Shown here one piece after another: positions 7,378 through 15,965 of a DNA stretch of 64,000 nucleotides (positions are counted from its first letter, which is position 1; every line of letters starts with the position of its first letter). Both the position numbers and the translations under genes were made by a program. Under the pieces are notes generated by a model. That model had not been told where the DNA came from. It searched no databases and saw only the letters and a program-made list of their open reading frames with translations. The stretch is from Planotetraspora thailandica (lineage in GTDB: Bacteria > Actinomycetota > Actinomycetes > Streptosporangiales > Streptosporangiaceae): positions 62,001 through 126,000 of the forward strand of contig NZ_BOOR01000021.1 of NCBI RefSeq assembly GCF_016863335.1, in the 5' to 3' direction.

Positions 7378-8347
7378 ACGTCTTGCGGTACGCCGACGGC
7401 GACGTGCGCATCGCACGGGTGAAGTGGTGGCGGAAGGTCACCGGGCTCTCGAATCCGACGGCGGCTCCGATCTTCTCGACCGGGGCCGCCGTCGCTTCGA
7501 GCAGAGGCAGGCTGGCAGCGATCCGCTGGGAGATCACCCAGCGCAGCGGGCTGCTGCCGGTCTGGCGGTTGAAGTGCCGGATGAAGCTGCGCTGGGACAT
7601 GCGCGCGACGGCTGCCATGGCGGACACCGTGATCGGTTCGGCGAGGTGGGCCATGGCCCACTCCATGGCACGCGCCACGGCGTCGTCGTCGTCCACGGCG
7701 GAGACCGCCGCCTCGATGAACTGGGCCTGGCCGCCCTCGCGGTGGGGCGGGACGACCAGCCGCCGCGCGACGGCGTTGGCGACGCTCGGGCCGTGGTCGC
7801 GGCGGACGAGATGGATCAGCAGGTCGATCCCCGCGGCGCTGCCGGCGCTGGTCAGCACGTCGTCCCCGTCGACGTAGAGCACGTCGGCGTTCACCCTGAT
7901 CTGCGGGAACCGCTCTTGGAGCAGGGTCGCGTACTTCCAGTGGGTGGTGGCCTCCCTGCCGTCGAGCAGGCCCGCCGCCGCGAGCGCGAAGGCGCCGGAG
8001 CAGATCGACACCACCCGGGCCCCGCGGCCATGCGCCCGCCGCAACGCCCCGATCAACGCGGGGGAGACCCGGCCCCGCACGTCGGGCACGCCCGGGACGA
8101 TCACCGTGTCGGCCTCGGCGAAAACATCCAGGCCGTGGGCCGCCTGGAGCGTGAAACCGCCGACGGCACGCAGCGGGCCGGTCGTCTCGGCGCACACGCG
8201 CAGGTCGTACCACGGCACGTCCAACTCGGGCCGGGGCAGGCCGAACAGCTCGACCACGCAGCCCAGCTCGAAGGGGGACATCCCGTCGAACGCCAGGACC
8301 GACACCGTACGGCCGTCGCGACGGCGCGGAGGATCCATGAACTGCAT
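7316..8347 (-). CDS. GlxA-type transcriptional regulator (DJ-1/PfpI domain plus AraC helix-turn-helix)
   Basis: A 343-residue regulator. Residues about 15-185 form a DJ-1/PfpI (glutamine amidotransferase-like) fold with the nucleophile elbow SICSGAFALAAAGLLDG. Residues about 230-320 are the double AraC helix-turn-helix (MSQRSFIRHFNRQTGSSPLRWV and VGFESPVTFRHHF). In this family the first domain usually senses a ligand and is not an enzyme. It is divergent from the rhodanese gene 100 bases away, its likely target, and is paralogous to the regulator at 9243. The start could also be the ATG at 8338; neither has a clear ribosome site. Confidence 0.9.
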   Translation of the reverse strand: MQFMDPPRRRDGRTVSVLAFDGMSPFELGCVVELFGLPRPELDVPWYDLRVCAETTGPLRAVGGFTLQAAHGLDVFAEADTVIVPGVPDVRGRVSPALIGALRRAHGRGARVVSICSGAFALAAAGLLDGREATTHWKYATLLQERFPQIRVNADVLYVDGDDVLTSAGSAAGIDLLIHLVRRDHGPSVANAVARRLVVPPHREGGQAQFIEAAVSAVDDDDAVARAMEWAMAHLAEPITVSAMAAVARMSQRSFIRHFNRQTGSSPLRWVISQRIAASLPLLEATAAPVEKIGAAVGFESPVTFRHHFTRAMRTSPSAYRKTFSRRPPPRVPASEAGTRART

Positions 8348-8446
8348 GGCGGGATATTAGCGAAACGGGGCTTTCATGCCACTCGTGGGAGCGCGGGGGC
8401 ACGCGACACGATCTCTTTCAGAGAACACAAGCTCAGGAGGTTGGAG

Positions 8447-8905
8447 ATGTCCTTCGTACTCAGCATGCCCGCGGCCGACGGCGAGGCCGCGATCGCCCAC
8501 TTCTCGGGCCGCCTGGTCTTCGAGACCGACGTGTCCGACGTGCACGCCGACCTGGAGGCGAGAGAGCCGGGCATCGTCGTGGTGGACTCGCGCGGCGCCG
8601 ACAGCTGGCGGCAGGGCCGCGTCAAGGGCGCCCTGCACCTTCCCACCGCGGAGATCGCCGAGCGGGCGCCCTCGCTCGTCTCACGTGACGTGACGGTGGT
8701 GACCTACTGCTGGGGGCCCGGCTGCAACGGGGCGACCCGCGCGGCACTGGAGTTCGCCAAGCTCGGATACCGGGTCAAGGAGATGATCGGCGGATTCGAA
8801 TACTGGGCACGCGAGGGCCTGCCCGTCGAGACCGATCACGGTGTGGAGCGGCGGCCAGCCGACGCGCTGACCGCCCCGGTCGGCTCCATCACCTGCGACT
8901 GCTGA
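8447..8905 (+). CDS. rhodanese-like sulfurtransferase
   Basis: A 152-residue single-domain rhodanese. VVVDSRGADSWRQGRVKGALHLP is the CH2A-type strand and loop; the active loop is YCWGPGCNGATRAA with Cys93 and Arg98 in C-x4-R spacing, plus an extra Cys88. It ends GFEYWAREGLPVE, as usual for the family, then a short tail with a terminal Cys-Asp-Cys. The role is probably persulfide transfer or sulfur relay; the acceptor is unknown. ATG 8447 has AGGAGG six bases upstream. The divergent GlxA-type regulator probably controls it. Confidence 0.88.
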   Translation: MSFVLSMPAADGEAAIAHFSGRLVFETDVSDVHADLEAREPGIVVVDSRGADSWRQGRVKGALHLPTAEIAERAPSLVSRDVTVVTYCWGPGCNGATRAALEFAKLGYRVKEMIGGFEYWAREGLPVETDHGVERRPADALTAPVGSITCDC

Positions 8906-8964
8906 AACGCCCTCGTCGCGGCGCGCGGCCACATGGAAGGCGCCTGCTCGGGTAGGCGAAAAAG

Positions 8965-9171
8965 ATGAGACACATCCTGCAGTTCCTCGTCACCCGGTGG
9001 TTGTCGAAGACGCCGCTGGGGCTGGTCCTCCTCGGCATCGGCTGGTGGATCCTCCGCAAGAGGCGAGCCGGCCGTACGCCTGACATGCGTGAGCAGGAAC
9101 GCCGTCCCCACGCTCCGCGACAGGCGGCGGCTCCCGGCCCGGGCCCAGGAGGCGCCGGCCGTACGGCATGA
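8965..9171 (+). CDS. small single-pass membrane protein
   Basis: A 68-residue protein: MRHILQFLVTRWLSKTPLGL, a hydrophobic segment (about residues 17-30), then a strongly basic and proline-rich tail. The pattern (short amphipathic start, TPLG, one membrane span, Arg/Lys cluster) recalls the DUF6203-type small proteins of Streptosporangiaceae; that match is from memory and weak. The ribosome site is poor (AGGCGAAAAAG). Its stop is three bases before the first unit of repeat array A. Confidence 0.55.
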   Translation: MRHILQFLVTRWLSKTPLGLVLLGIGWWILRKRRAGRTPDMREQERRPHAPRQAAAPGPGPGGAGRTA

Positions 9172-9174
9172 GGG

Positions 9175-9300
9175 CGAACTTCTGCATGATCACGAACGGT
9201 GGATCCCCAGCTTGTGAGGCGTGTGCGCGAACTTCTGCATGATCACGATTCGCGTTTGGCCAGGTCAGAGCTGGTTTCCCCGAACTTCTGCATGATCACG
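9175..9300 (-). repeat. 53-base-period repeat array A (three units)
   Basis: Three exact copies of the 20-base core, here read as CGAACTTCTGCATGATCACG, at 9175-9194, 9228-9247 and 9281-9300. They are exactly 53 bases apart, leaving 33-base intervals of different sequence. The intervals carry CAGCTT and CAGGTC at the same offset (14-19). Taking CGTGATCATGCAGAAGTTCG as forward, this array runs on the minus strand. It fills the space between convergent genes, and the middle copy supplies the TGA stop of the regulator at 9243. Confidence 0.93.
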
Positions 9301-10262
9301 GGGAGATGGGGTGGGGTGCGGAAGGTCTGGCGGTAGGCCAGGGGCGCGACGCCGACGGCCGCGTGCAGGTGCTGTCGCAGCGACACCGCCGTGCCGAACC
9401 CCGATTTGCGGGCGATCTCGTCAACCGGCAGGTCGGAGGTCTCCAGCAGGTGGCGGGCGTGCTCGACGCGCAGCAGGGTGAGCCATCTGGCCGGGCTGAG
9501 ACCGGTCTCCTCGCGGAAGCGCCTGGTGAAGGTCCGCACGCTCATCCGGGCGTGCGCCGCCAGGCCTGCGAGGTCGAGCGGCTGGCCCAGGTGCTCCAGC
9601 ATCCAGGCGCGGGTGGGGGCGGTCGTCGTCCCCGACGGGTCGGGCAGCGGCCGTTCGATGTACTGCGCCTGCCCGCCCTCCCTGAACGGCGCCGTCACGC
9701 ACCGCTTGGCCGTACGGTTGGCCACCTCGCTGCCGTGGTCGCGCCGGATCACGTGCAGGCACAGGTCGATGCCGGCGGAGACCCCGGCCGAGGACAGGAT
9801 GTCGCCGTCGTCGACGAACAGCACGTCGGGCATGAGCCGTACCCGGGGGAACAGGGCGCCGAAGTGCTCGGCGTTGCGCCAGTGCGTCGTCGCCGGGCGT
9901 CCGTCGAGCAGTCCGGCGGCGGCCAGCACGAACGCGCCCGTGCAGATGGAGATGATCCGGGACCTCGCCGCGGCCTCCCGCAGGGCGTCGCGCAACGACG
10001 GGTCGATGGTCCCGTCGTCCAGGGCCGAGCCGCTGTGCACGCCGGTCACCACCACCGTGTCCGCGCTCGCCAGCACGCCGAGGTCGTGGTCGGGCACGAC
10101 GCTGTACCCGGCCGCGTCGCTGCGCACAGGCCGCCCGCCCGGCGTGCACGTCACCAGTTCGTAGAGCGGCTCGGGATCGCGGGCCGCCCAGAACACCTGG
10201 CCGGGGATGCCCACGTCGAGCGTGGCGAAATCGTCCAGGACGAGTACGGCGATGCGGTGCAT
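9243..10262 (-). CDS. GlxA-type AraC regulator with a repeat-encoded C-terminal tail
   Basis: A 339-residue paralogue of the regulator at 7316: DJ-1/PfpI domain at about residues 5-175 (elbow SICTGAFVLAAAGLLDG) and AraC helix-turn-helix at about 220-315 (MSVRTFTRRFREETGLSPARWL, SGFGTAVSLRQHL). After the usual ending YRQTFRTPPHLP the frame reads PVIMQKFGETSSDLAKRES, which is translated from repeat array A; the TGA lies inside the second core copy. The last 19 residues are therefore probably a late addition. It is divergent from the MFS gene at 10335 (72-base gap with an inverted repeat), its likely target. Confidence 0.9.
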   Translation of the reverse strand: MHRIAVLVLDDFATLDVGIPGQVFWAARDPEPLYELVTCTPGGRPVRSDAAGYSVVPDHDLGVLASADTVVVTGVHSGSALDDGTIDPSLRDALREAAARSRIISICTGAFVLAAAGLLDGRPATTHWRNAEHFGALFPRVRLMPDVLFVDDGDILSSAGVSAGIDLCLHVIRRDHGSEVANRTAKRCVTAPFREGGQAQYIERPLPDPSGTTTAPTRAWMLEHLGQPLDLAGLAAHARMSVRTFTRRFREETGLSPARWLTLLRVEHARHLLETSDLPVDEIARKSGFGTAVSLRQHLHAAVGVAPLAYRQTFRTPPHLPVIMQKFGETSSDLAKRES

Positions 10263-10282
10263 GGCCGGATTATTTCACATAT

Positions 10283-10296
10283 TGGCCATCCGGCCA
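10283..10296. promoter_or_regulatory. candidate operator between GlxA-type regulator and MFS gene
   Basis: TGGCC-ATCC-GGCCA inverted repeat in the 72-base divergent intergenic space, in the AT-richer part that probably holds both promoters. Confidence 0.35.
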
Positions 10297-10334
10297 CTGG
10301 CTCGGAATGTCTTCGATGTTCAGGATTGGGTTGC

Positions 10335-11606
10335 ATGAGATCCCCCATGAGGTCACTGCACCGGGCTTGGGCGGTGGCCGCCGTCGCGTTCGTCGCGATC
10401 ATCGGAGCCGCGGGCTTCCGCGCCACCCCCGGCGTGCTCATCACGCCGCTTCAGGACGAGTTCGGCTGGTCGCGGGGCACGATCTCGCTCGCCGTGTCGG
10501 TCAACCTGATGTTCTACGGCCTGTTCGCGCCGTTCGCCGCCGCCCTGATGGACCGCTTCGGCATGCGGCGGGTGGTCGCGGTCGCGCTCGTCCTGGTTAC
10601 GGTGGGCAGCGGACTGACCGTCTTCATGACCGCGAGCTGGCAGCTCGTCGCGTTGTGGGGAGTGCTGGTGGGCGCGGGGACGGGTTCGATGGCCCTGGTG
10701 TTCGCCGCCACCCTCACCGACCGCTGGTTCGTACGGCACCGCGGCCTGGTCACCGGCATCCTCACGGCGGGCGGGGCCACGGGGCAGCTCGTCTTCCTCC
10801 CGGTGCTCGCCCACCTGGCCGAGATGCAGGGCTGGCGGACCGCGTCGCTGACCGTCTCGGCCGCGGCCCTGGCCGTCGTGCCGCTCGTGTGGTTCCTCCT
10901 GCGCGACACGCCGGAGGAGATCGGACTGACCGCGTTCGGCGCCACCGAGCCGCGCGAGCGGCCTCCGGGCGGCGGAGCGGCCGCCCGTGCGCTGCGGGTG
11001 CTGGGCCAGGCCGCCCGCCAACGGCGGTTCTGGTATCTCGTCGGCGGCTTCGCCATCTGCGGGGCCAGCACGAACGGGCTGGTCGGCACCCACTTCATCC
11101 CCGCGGCGCACGACCACGGCATGGGGGAGACGACGGCGGCCTCGCTGCTGGCGGTCATCGGCGTTTTCGACATCGCGGGGACGGTCGCCTCCGGCTGGCT
11201 GAGCGACCGGGTCGACTCGCGCATCCTGCTCACCGTCTACTACGCGCTGCGCGGCCTGTCGCTGCTGGCCCTGCCGGAGCTGTTCGCCGCGACCGCCGGA
11301 CCGAGCATGCTCGTCTTCATCGTCTTCTACGGCCTGGACTGGGTGGCGACCGTCCCCCCGACGGTGGCGCTGTGCCGCAAGGTCTTCGGCTCGGAAGGGT
11401 CGGTGGTCTTCGGCTGGGTGTTCGCCTCCCACCAGATCGGCGCGGCCATCGCCGCCACCGCGGCCGGCGTGACCCGCGACCACCTCGGCAACTACGACCT
11501 CGCGTGGTACGGCGCGGGCGTGTTGTGCCTGTTCGCCGCCCTCATGTCGTTCCGCGTCACCACGACGACCCGGCAGAAACGGGCGGCTGCCATTCTTGTC
11601 GGGTGA
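10335..11606 (+). CDS. MFS transporter, MCT/oxalate-formate-like
   Basis: A 423-residue transporter with 12 predicted membrane segments. The start ITPLQDEFGWSRGTISLAVSVNLM and LMDRFGMRR (motif A region) resemble MFS members near monocarboxylate and oxalate/formate carriers, which take up or exchange small organic acids. GWLSDRVDSR is the second motif-A copy after segment 8. The substrate is inference only. Start ATG 10335; a second ATG at 10347 is possible. Its TGA overlaps the GTG of the next gene by four bases (GTGA), indicating translational coupling. Confidence 0.85.
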   Translation: MRSPMRSLHRAWAVAAVAFVAIIGAAGFRATPGVLITPLQDEFGWSRGTISLAVSVNLMFYGLFAPFAAALMDRFGMRRVVAVALVLVTVGSGLTVFMTASWQLVALWGVLVGAGTGSMALVFAATLTDRWFVRHRGLVTGILTAGGATGQLVFLPVLAHLAEMQGWRTASLTVSAAALAVVPLVWFLLRDTPEEIGLTAFGATEPRERPPGGGAAARALRVLGQAARQRRFWYLVGGFAICGASTNGLVGTHFIPAAHDHGMGETTAASLLAVIGVFDIAGTVASGWLSDRVDSRILLTVYYALRGLSLLALPELFAATAGPSMLVFIVFYGLDWVATVPPTVALCRKVFGSEGSVVFGWVFASHQIGAAIAATAAGVTRDHLGNYDLAWYGAGVLCLFAALMSFRVTTTTRQKRAAAILVG

Positions 11607-12298
11607 CAGAACGTGTTTTGCCCCTGGTGGTCCGGATCGAGCGTGGGGCTCCGCCGGAGCGGACCGACGCCCTGGAGGCCGCGGCGACCGCCGTCCTGCG
11701 CATGCTCGATCCCCTCTCCGATCCGCCCGCGGACGGCGACGACGGGACCGGCCGGAGCGAGGAGTGGGCGGCGGCCGTCGCCGAGTGGGAGGACCACCGG
11801 ATCAGGAAGGTCGTCCGGCGGGCGCGCGGCGCGGAGTGGCGCCGCGTCCTCGCCCTGCCCGGCATCACCGTGACGCTGCGCACGGCGCAGGTCCGGGTGC
11901 ACCCCCCGGTTCCGCTGGACGACTGGCCCAAGGACCTGTCCCGGCTCCAGGTCTCCGGCACCGAACTGTCCGACTCGGCGCCCGCCCCCGAACCCGGCGT
12001 GGACGTCCCGGTCCTGTGGGTGAACCCCCGCCTCGACATGACGGCGGGCAAGGCGATGGCACAGGCGGGCCATGCCGTACAGCTCGCGTGGTGGCGGACC
12101 GGCGAGCGGGAGCGGGCGGTCTGGCGGGAGCGGGGACTTGCGGCGGCCGTGCGAACCGCCGACCCGGACCGGTGGGCGGCGCTGCTGGACAGCGGCCTGC
12201 CGGTGGTCAGGGACGCCGGGTTCACCGAGATCGAACCGGGTTCGGCGACCGTGGTCGCGGACGCTCCCTGGCTGAGCCAGGGCGTTTTCGAAGTGTGA
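11603..12298 (+). CDS. Pth2-type peptidyl-tRNA hydrolase
   Basis: A 231-residue protein whose C-terminal 110 residues match the Pth2 fold: VLWVNPRLDMTAGKAMAQAGHAVQLAWW (the G-K-x3-Q-x2-H-A motif that forms the active site) and GFTEIEPGSATVVADAPW. Pth2 enzymes release amino acids or peptides from tRNA fragments that dropped off the ribosome. The N-terminal half is an Arg/Glu-rich extension not found in short archaeal Pth2 but common in actinobacterial versions. It is coupled to the MFS gene through a GTGA overlap; a functional link with transport is not obvious. Confidence 0.8.
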   Translation: MTERVLPLVVRIERGAPPERTDALEAAATAVLRMLDPLSDPPADGDDGTGRSEEWAAAVAEWEDHRIRKVVRRARGAEWRRVLALPGITVTLRTAQVRVHPPVPLDDWPKDLSRLQVSGTELSDSAPAPEPGVDVPVLWVNPRLDMTAGKAMAQAGHAVQLAWWRTGERERAVWRERGLAAAVRTADPDRWAALLDSGLPVVRDAGFTEIEPGSATVVADAPWLSQGVFEV

Positions 12299-12313
12299 TC
12301 GGGATCGGGCACG

Positions 12314-12327
12314 AAATATCGATATTT
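12314..12327. promoter_or_regulatory. AT-rich palindrome upstream of the anchored protein gene
   Basis: AAATATCGATATTT is a perfect 14-base palindrome, 17 bases upstream of the GTG start. Such ATATCGATAT-type words are typical of PadR-family operators; no PadR gene is in the window. It may also overlap a -10 box. Confidence 0.4.
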
Positions 12328-12344
12328 GCCGTACGCTCCCGTCC

Positions 12345-13247
12345 GTGGCATCTGGGGACTATGGGACGAAGGCTGTTCCCACCTATATTGCGGCCGAGGC
12401 GGAGACGACCCCCCTCCCGAAGATCACGGTCCCGCTGGCACCGCCCCCTCCAAAGCCTGGAAAAGGTTTCGGCGACATGCCGATGCGTGTGGTCTACCGG
12501 GCGATAGCCGGTGCCGTCGTGGTCGTGGTGGCGGGCACCGTCGGCACCGTGGTGTTCTTGGGCAATACCGGCTCCGCCGCGCCGTCCGCCGCGGCGCCCC
12601 GGCCTTCGCCGCTCATGGCGAGCGTGGCGCCGGCTTCGCCGAGTTTCTCGCCGAGCCCGACGCCCACCGTGCCGCCGCTGTCGCCGCAGATGGTCACGGC
12701 CCTGGGCGATGCCCGGCTCGCGCGGCTGCCCGACGGACAGGTGAAGCTCGGCAGGCTGCCGGGCAGGCCCAACCCGACGCGCGGTGTGTTCAAGGACAAG
12801 CGCTCCGGCGTCTCGGTCCCGCGCTTCCGCAAGATCTGGGCGCCTTCCAAGCCCAGCCCGTTCGCCACCCGGCAGAATCTGCCGAAGGTGAAGAACTCAC
12901 CGGTGCGCGGCATGGTGGTCTCGTGCCCCGTGCCGATCGCGGTGCAGGAGAACCTCAAGGACACCGCCTTCCTCGCGGCCGGGTGGACGCTGAACCATCA
13001 GCCGAAGGGCGCCACCCTGACCTGGACCGCGGTGCAGAACGTCACCATCGGCAAGCGGGACGCCTGGGTGATGGGATACAACGCGCACTACGTGATCAAG
13101 GGCAAGAAGCACACGTCGTCGGCCGCCGTCGCCCTGGTGGACGTGCCCGGCAAGAAGCCCGCCCTGGTGTTCGTCACCATCCCGGACACGCAGAAGCGCT
13201 ACTGGCGCGACATCAACACCGTGATGTCCGGCATCAAGGTGCCGTGA
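12345..13247 (+). CDS. membrane-anchored extracytoplasmic protein, domain shared with the protein at 36520
   Basis: A 300-residue protein of unknown function: a short cytoplasmic Pro-rich start, one membrane span (about residues 48-72), a Ser/Pro/Ala-rich linker, then a globular domain from about residue 140. The end of that domain, KPALVFVTIPDTQKRYWRDINTVMSGIKVP, is clearly related to the end of the larger protein at 36520-38637 (PSIVYVSVPGLKDNLLPDINTVFASVRP). Both begin their domain with a ...PK/RFxxxW... segment followed by FATRQ/FTTRQ. The fold is not recognised. GTG start, probably near-leaderless. A strong terminator follows. Confidence 0.72.
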   Translation: MASGDYGTKAVPTYIAAEAETTPLPKITVPLAPPPPKPGKGFGDMPMRVVYRAIAGAVVVVVAGTVGTVVFLGNTGSAAPSAAAPRPSPLMASVAPASPSFSPSPTPTVPPLSPQMVTALGDARLARLPDGQVKLGRLPGRPNPTRGVFKDKRSGVSVPRFRKIWAPSKPSPFATRQNLPKVKNSPVRGMVVSCPVPIAVQENLKDTAFLAAGWTLNHQPKGATLTWTAVQNVTIGKRDAWVMGYNAHYVIKGKKHTSSAAVALVDVPGKKPALVFVTIPDTQKRYWRDINTVMSGIKVP

Positions 13248-13275
13248 CCGTCTCCGGTCCCTGACCTTTCACGCA

Positions 13276-13309
13276 AAGAGCCGGGCTCGTTCCGACGGGC
13301 CCGGCTCTT
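13276..13309. terminator. bidirectional hairpin terminator
   Basis: AAGAGCCGGGC (13276-13286) pairs perfectly with GCCCGGCTCTT (13299-13309). It lies between two convergent genes, so it works for both directions. Confidence 0.85.
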
Positions 13310-13337
13310 CGCGTGTCTCTCCGCATGTAGAACCGGC

Positions 13338-15203
13338 TCAGCGCTCCGCGAGCACGATGACCGAGTCTTCCGGGGCGAACGTCACGGAGCGTGACCGGTC
13401 CGGATTGATCACCACGCCGAAGTGCGGCGCCTCGCCCGCTCTGGCGGCCACGCGGTAGCCGATCGCGGTCTCTCCGCGCCTGCGGGCCGACTCCACCACC
13501 GTGGGGAAGCCGACCTGCGAACCCGTGGTGACGTACTCCTCCACCGGGCGCGGGTAGATCTCCGAGCCCCTGGAGTCGAAGAGATAGCCGAACACCTCGC
13601 TCAGGTGCGGGCTCTCGGCGAGCTGGGCGAGAAGCAGCCCGATGACCGTGTCGCTGATGACGATGTCGTCGGCCTCGGTCACCTCGGCCAGCGCCCGGTT
13701 GTTCTCGTCGAGCATCTCGCTCACGATCGAGTAGCGCTCGCCCAGGCTTTTTTGCATGTCCCGAAGCTGCAGCAGCGTCATCAGCGTGCGGGTGTCGGCG
13801 TGGTGCGGGTCGTACCTGTCGTCCGCCAACACGATCACGTGCTGGTAGAGGCCGATGCCCAGCGACTCCAGCGCGTACCGGTCGGTGATGTCGCACTCCT
13901 TCACGCTGAGCGTGAGGTTGTGCAGGCCCGTCACCCATTCGCCGGCGGCCGGGTGGTCGCTCGCGACGTCGAGGACCGACCCCGCGGGCACGTAGCCGTC
14001 GAGGTAGCGGACCACCTGAGGAGCACGGGCGTTCCAGCCGAGCAGCAGCGTGCGTCCCGGCCCCGGCTGCGCGTGCTCGCGCGCGACGACGCTCTGTTCG
14101 TCGACGCCGGAGGTGTCGCCGGCCAGGCGGATGAGGGAGTCGTCCTGCGCGATCACGATGATCTCGTCGGTGGTGCCCAGCATCGTGTCCATGGGCGGGT
14201 TGAGCATGACGCCCTCCGCCGTGCGCAGCCCGATGACCGTCGCGGAGGCGTACGCGCTCAGAGCCCGGCCGTACGGCACGCCGGCCAGGGCCGGGTCGGA
14301 CCTCAGGTAGATCTCGCCGTCGTCGAAGTTCAGCAGGTCCATGCAGACGACCGACATGCCGGACTGCCGCGACGACTGCACGATCAGCCGCGAGGTGGTG
14401 TCGTCGGAGTCGACCAGGTGCACGCCGGGGCCGCCGGCGAGGCGGGCGGCGGCCATGTTGCGGGAGGCCACGATGGCGGCGACCACCGGAGGATGGCCGC
14501 CCGACCGCTTGGCCAGCGCCAGCAGGGTCTTGATGACGTGCGCGTCCGGCTCGTCGCCCTGCGGGGAGAGCACGACGACCGATCGGGCCGCGTCGAGGTT
14601 CATCAGATCGAGGTCCGTGGGCTCGGTCGGGCGGCCCGTGCGGCACACCAGCCTGGTCTTGCCGGTGTCGCCCACCCGGGCGCGGATGGCGTCCTCCATA
14701 GCCGGCTTGTCCATGTCGGCGAGGACCGCGATGACGGATCCACGCTGACTGGCATGCGCTTTGACGAGTTCGGAGACGATGGTGAAGACCTGCTCCGACC
14801 AGCCCAGGATGACCGTGTGGCCGCTTTCGATGATCCGGGAGCGGCCCTTGCGCAACTCCTCGATCTTCACTCTGAGCCCGGAGGCGAGCACACCGACCAG
14901 CGTGCTCACGATGAAGAGGCCGCCCAGCGAGGCGACCAGCATCAACGCGAGGAATGGCGCGGTGCCGGTGTCGCTGGCGACCTTTCCCGGGCTGAGGGCG
15001 CGCATCAGCGTCATCCACAGGACGCCGGGCAGGCCCTGGTGGTCAGGCACCTCTTTGGGCGTGAGCCACAGGACGAGGGCGCTGACGGCGACGATGAGCC
15101 CCAGCGACACCAGGGCCAGCCAGCCGATGAGGGCGCCGGTGCCTTTCGCCATGGTGTTGTCGAACCAGTACCTCAGGCGTTCCCTGACTGTGGCCCTTGA
15201 CAA
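13338..15203 (-). CDS. CASTOR/POLLUX-like putative ion channel
   Basis: A 621-residue protein. Two membrane segments (about residues 23-48 and 80-106) flank a pore-loop-like stretch (GVLWMTLMRALSPGK); the rest is cytoplasmic, with two RCK-like nucleotide-binding units (HTVILGWSEQVFTIVSEL and TLLLGWNARAPQVVRYL, GxGxxG-like turns replaced by GWxxxxxxV). The composition matches bacterial homologues of the plant CASTOR/POLLUX channels. The TTG at 15203 is chosen because GGAGGAG lies seven bases upstream and the product then begins MSRATVRERLRYWFDNTMAKGT, as expected; an earlier TTG at 15233 would span the ribosome site. Confidence 0.82.
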   Translation of the reverse strand: MSRATVRERLRYWFDNTMAKGTGALIGWLALVSLGLIVAVSALVLWLTPKEVPDHQGLPGVLWMTLMRALSPGKVASDTGTAPFLALMLVASLGGLFIVSTLVGVLASGLRVKIEELRKGRSRIIESGHTVILGWSEQVFTIVSELVKAHASQRGSVIAVLADMDKPAMEDAIRARVGDTGKTRLVCRTGRPTEPTDLDLMNLDAARSVVVLSPQGDEPDAHVIKTLLALAKRSGGHPPVVAAIVASRNMAAARLAGGPGVHLVDSDDTTSRLIVQSSRQSGMSVVCMDLLNFDDGEIYLRSDPALAGVPYGRALSAYASATVIGLRTAEGVMLNPPMDTMLGTTDEIIVIAQDDSLIRLAGDTSGVDEQSVVAREHAQPGPGRTLLLGWNARAPQVVRYLDGYVPAGSVLDVASDHPAAGEWVTGLHNLTLSVKECDITDRYALESLGIGLYQHVIVLADDRYDPHHADTRTLMTLLQLRDMQKSLGERYSIVSEMLDENNRALAEVTEADDIVISDTVIGLLLAQLAESPHLSEVFGYLFDSRGSEIYPRPVEEYVTTGSQVGFPTVVESARRRGETAIGYRVAARAGEAPHFGVVINPDRSRSVTFAPEDSVIVLAER

Positions 15204-15367
15204 AAGACAGCTCCTCCGGACAAACACGATCAATGCGACACATACTAGGGGCCGGTGCCGACTGTCCGATCAAGGTTGTGCGTCGCCGGTATGGGTGAAC
15301 GGCGGGCGCCGTACAGGCCGTCCGCGGCAGGCGGTGACCCTCCGGACATGACCTAGGCTCTGGTGCT

Positions 15368-15955
15368 GTGACTGAGCTCGTGCTTGCCTCCGCCTCACCC
15401 GCCCGCCTCGGCGTTCTGCGCGGAGCCGGCCTCGACCCGAAAGTGATCGTCAGCGGCGTCGACGAGGAGGCCGTCGTCGCCGAGTCGCCCGAACGGCTGT
15501 GCCGTACGCTCGCGGAGGCCAAGGCTGCCGCCGTCGCGGCCGGGTTGCGCTCGGGCATCGTCATCGGATGCGACTCGGTGCTGGAACTCGACGGAGTCGC
15601 GTACGGCAAGCCGGGCTCGCCCCAGGAGGCCGTCGAGCGCTGGCACACGATGCGCGGCAAGCAGGGGCGGCTCCTGACCGGACACTGCGTGATCGACGTC
15701 GCAACGGGCCGGGCGATCTCGGAGGTCGCCGCCACCGTCGTCAGGTTCGGCACGCCCACCGACGAGGAGATCGCCGCCTACGCGGCCAGCGGGGAACCGC
15801 TGCGGGTCGCGGGTGCCTTCACCCTCGACGGCCTGGGCGGCTGGTTCATCGAGGGCATCGACGGAGACCACGGGAACGTTCTCGGCATATCGCTTCCTCT
15901 GCTGCGCCGCCTTTTCGGGGAACTGGGAGTGTCCGTCACCGATCTATGGCGCTAG
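15368..15955 (+). CDS. maf: Maf family nucleoside triphosphate pyrophosphatase
   Basis: A 195-residue Maf protein. It opens with [15 protein letters not shown] (S-x-S-P-R phosphate-binding motif), then [10 protein letters not shown] with the catalytic Asp and [10 protein letters not shown] with the Lys-Pro. Maf enzymes hydrolyse non-canonical or house-cleaning NTPs to monophosphates. Start GTG. It is followed 10 bases later by the EI24 gene. The gene name follows family usage. Confidence 0.92.
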   Translation: MTELVLASASPARLGVLRGAGLDPKVIVSGVDEEAVVAESPERLCRTLAEAKAAAVAAGLRSGIVIGCDSVLELDGVAYGKPGSPQEAVERWHTMRGKQGRLLTGHCVIDVATGRAISEVAATVVRFGTPTDEEIAAYAASGEPLRVAGAFTLDGLGGWFIEGIDGDHGNVLGISLPLLRRLFGELGVSVTDLWR

Positions 15956-15965
15956 CCTGCCGGGC

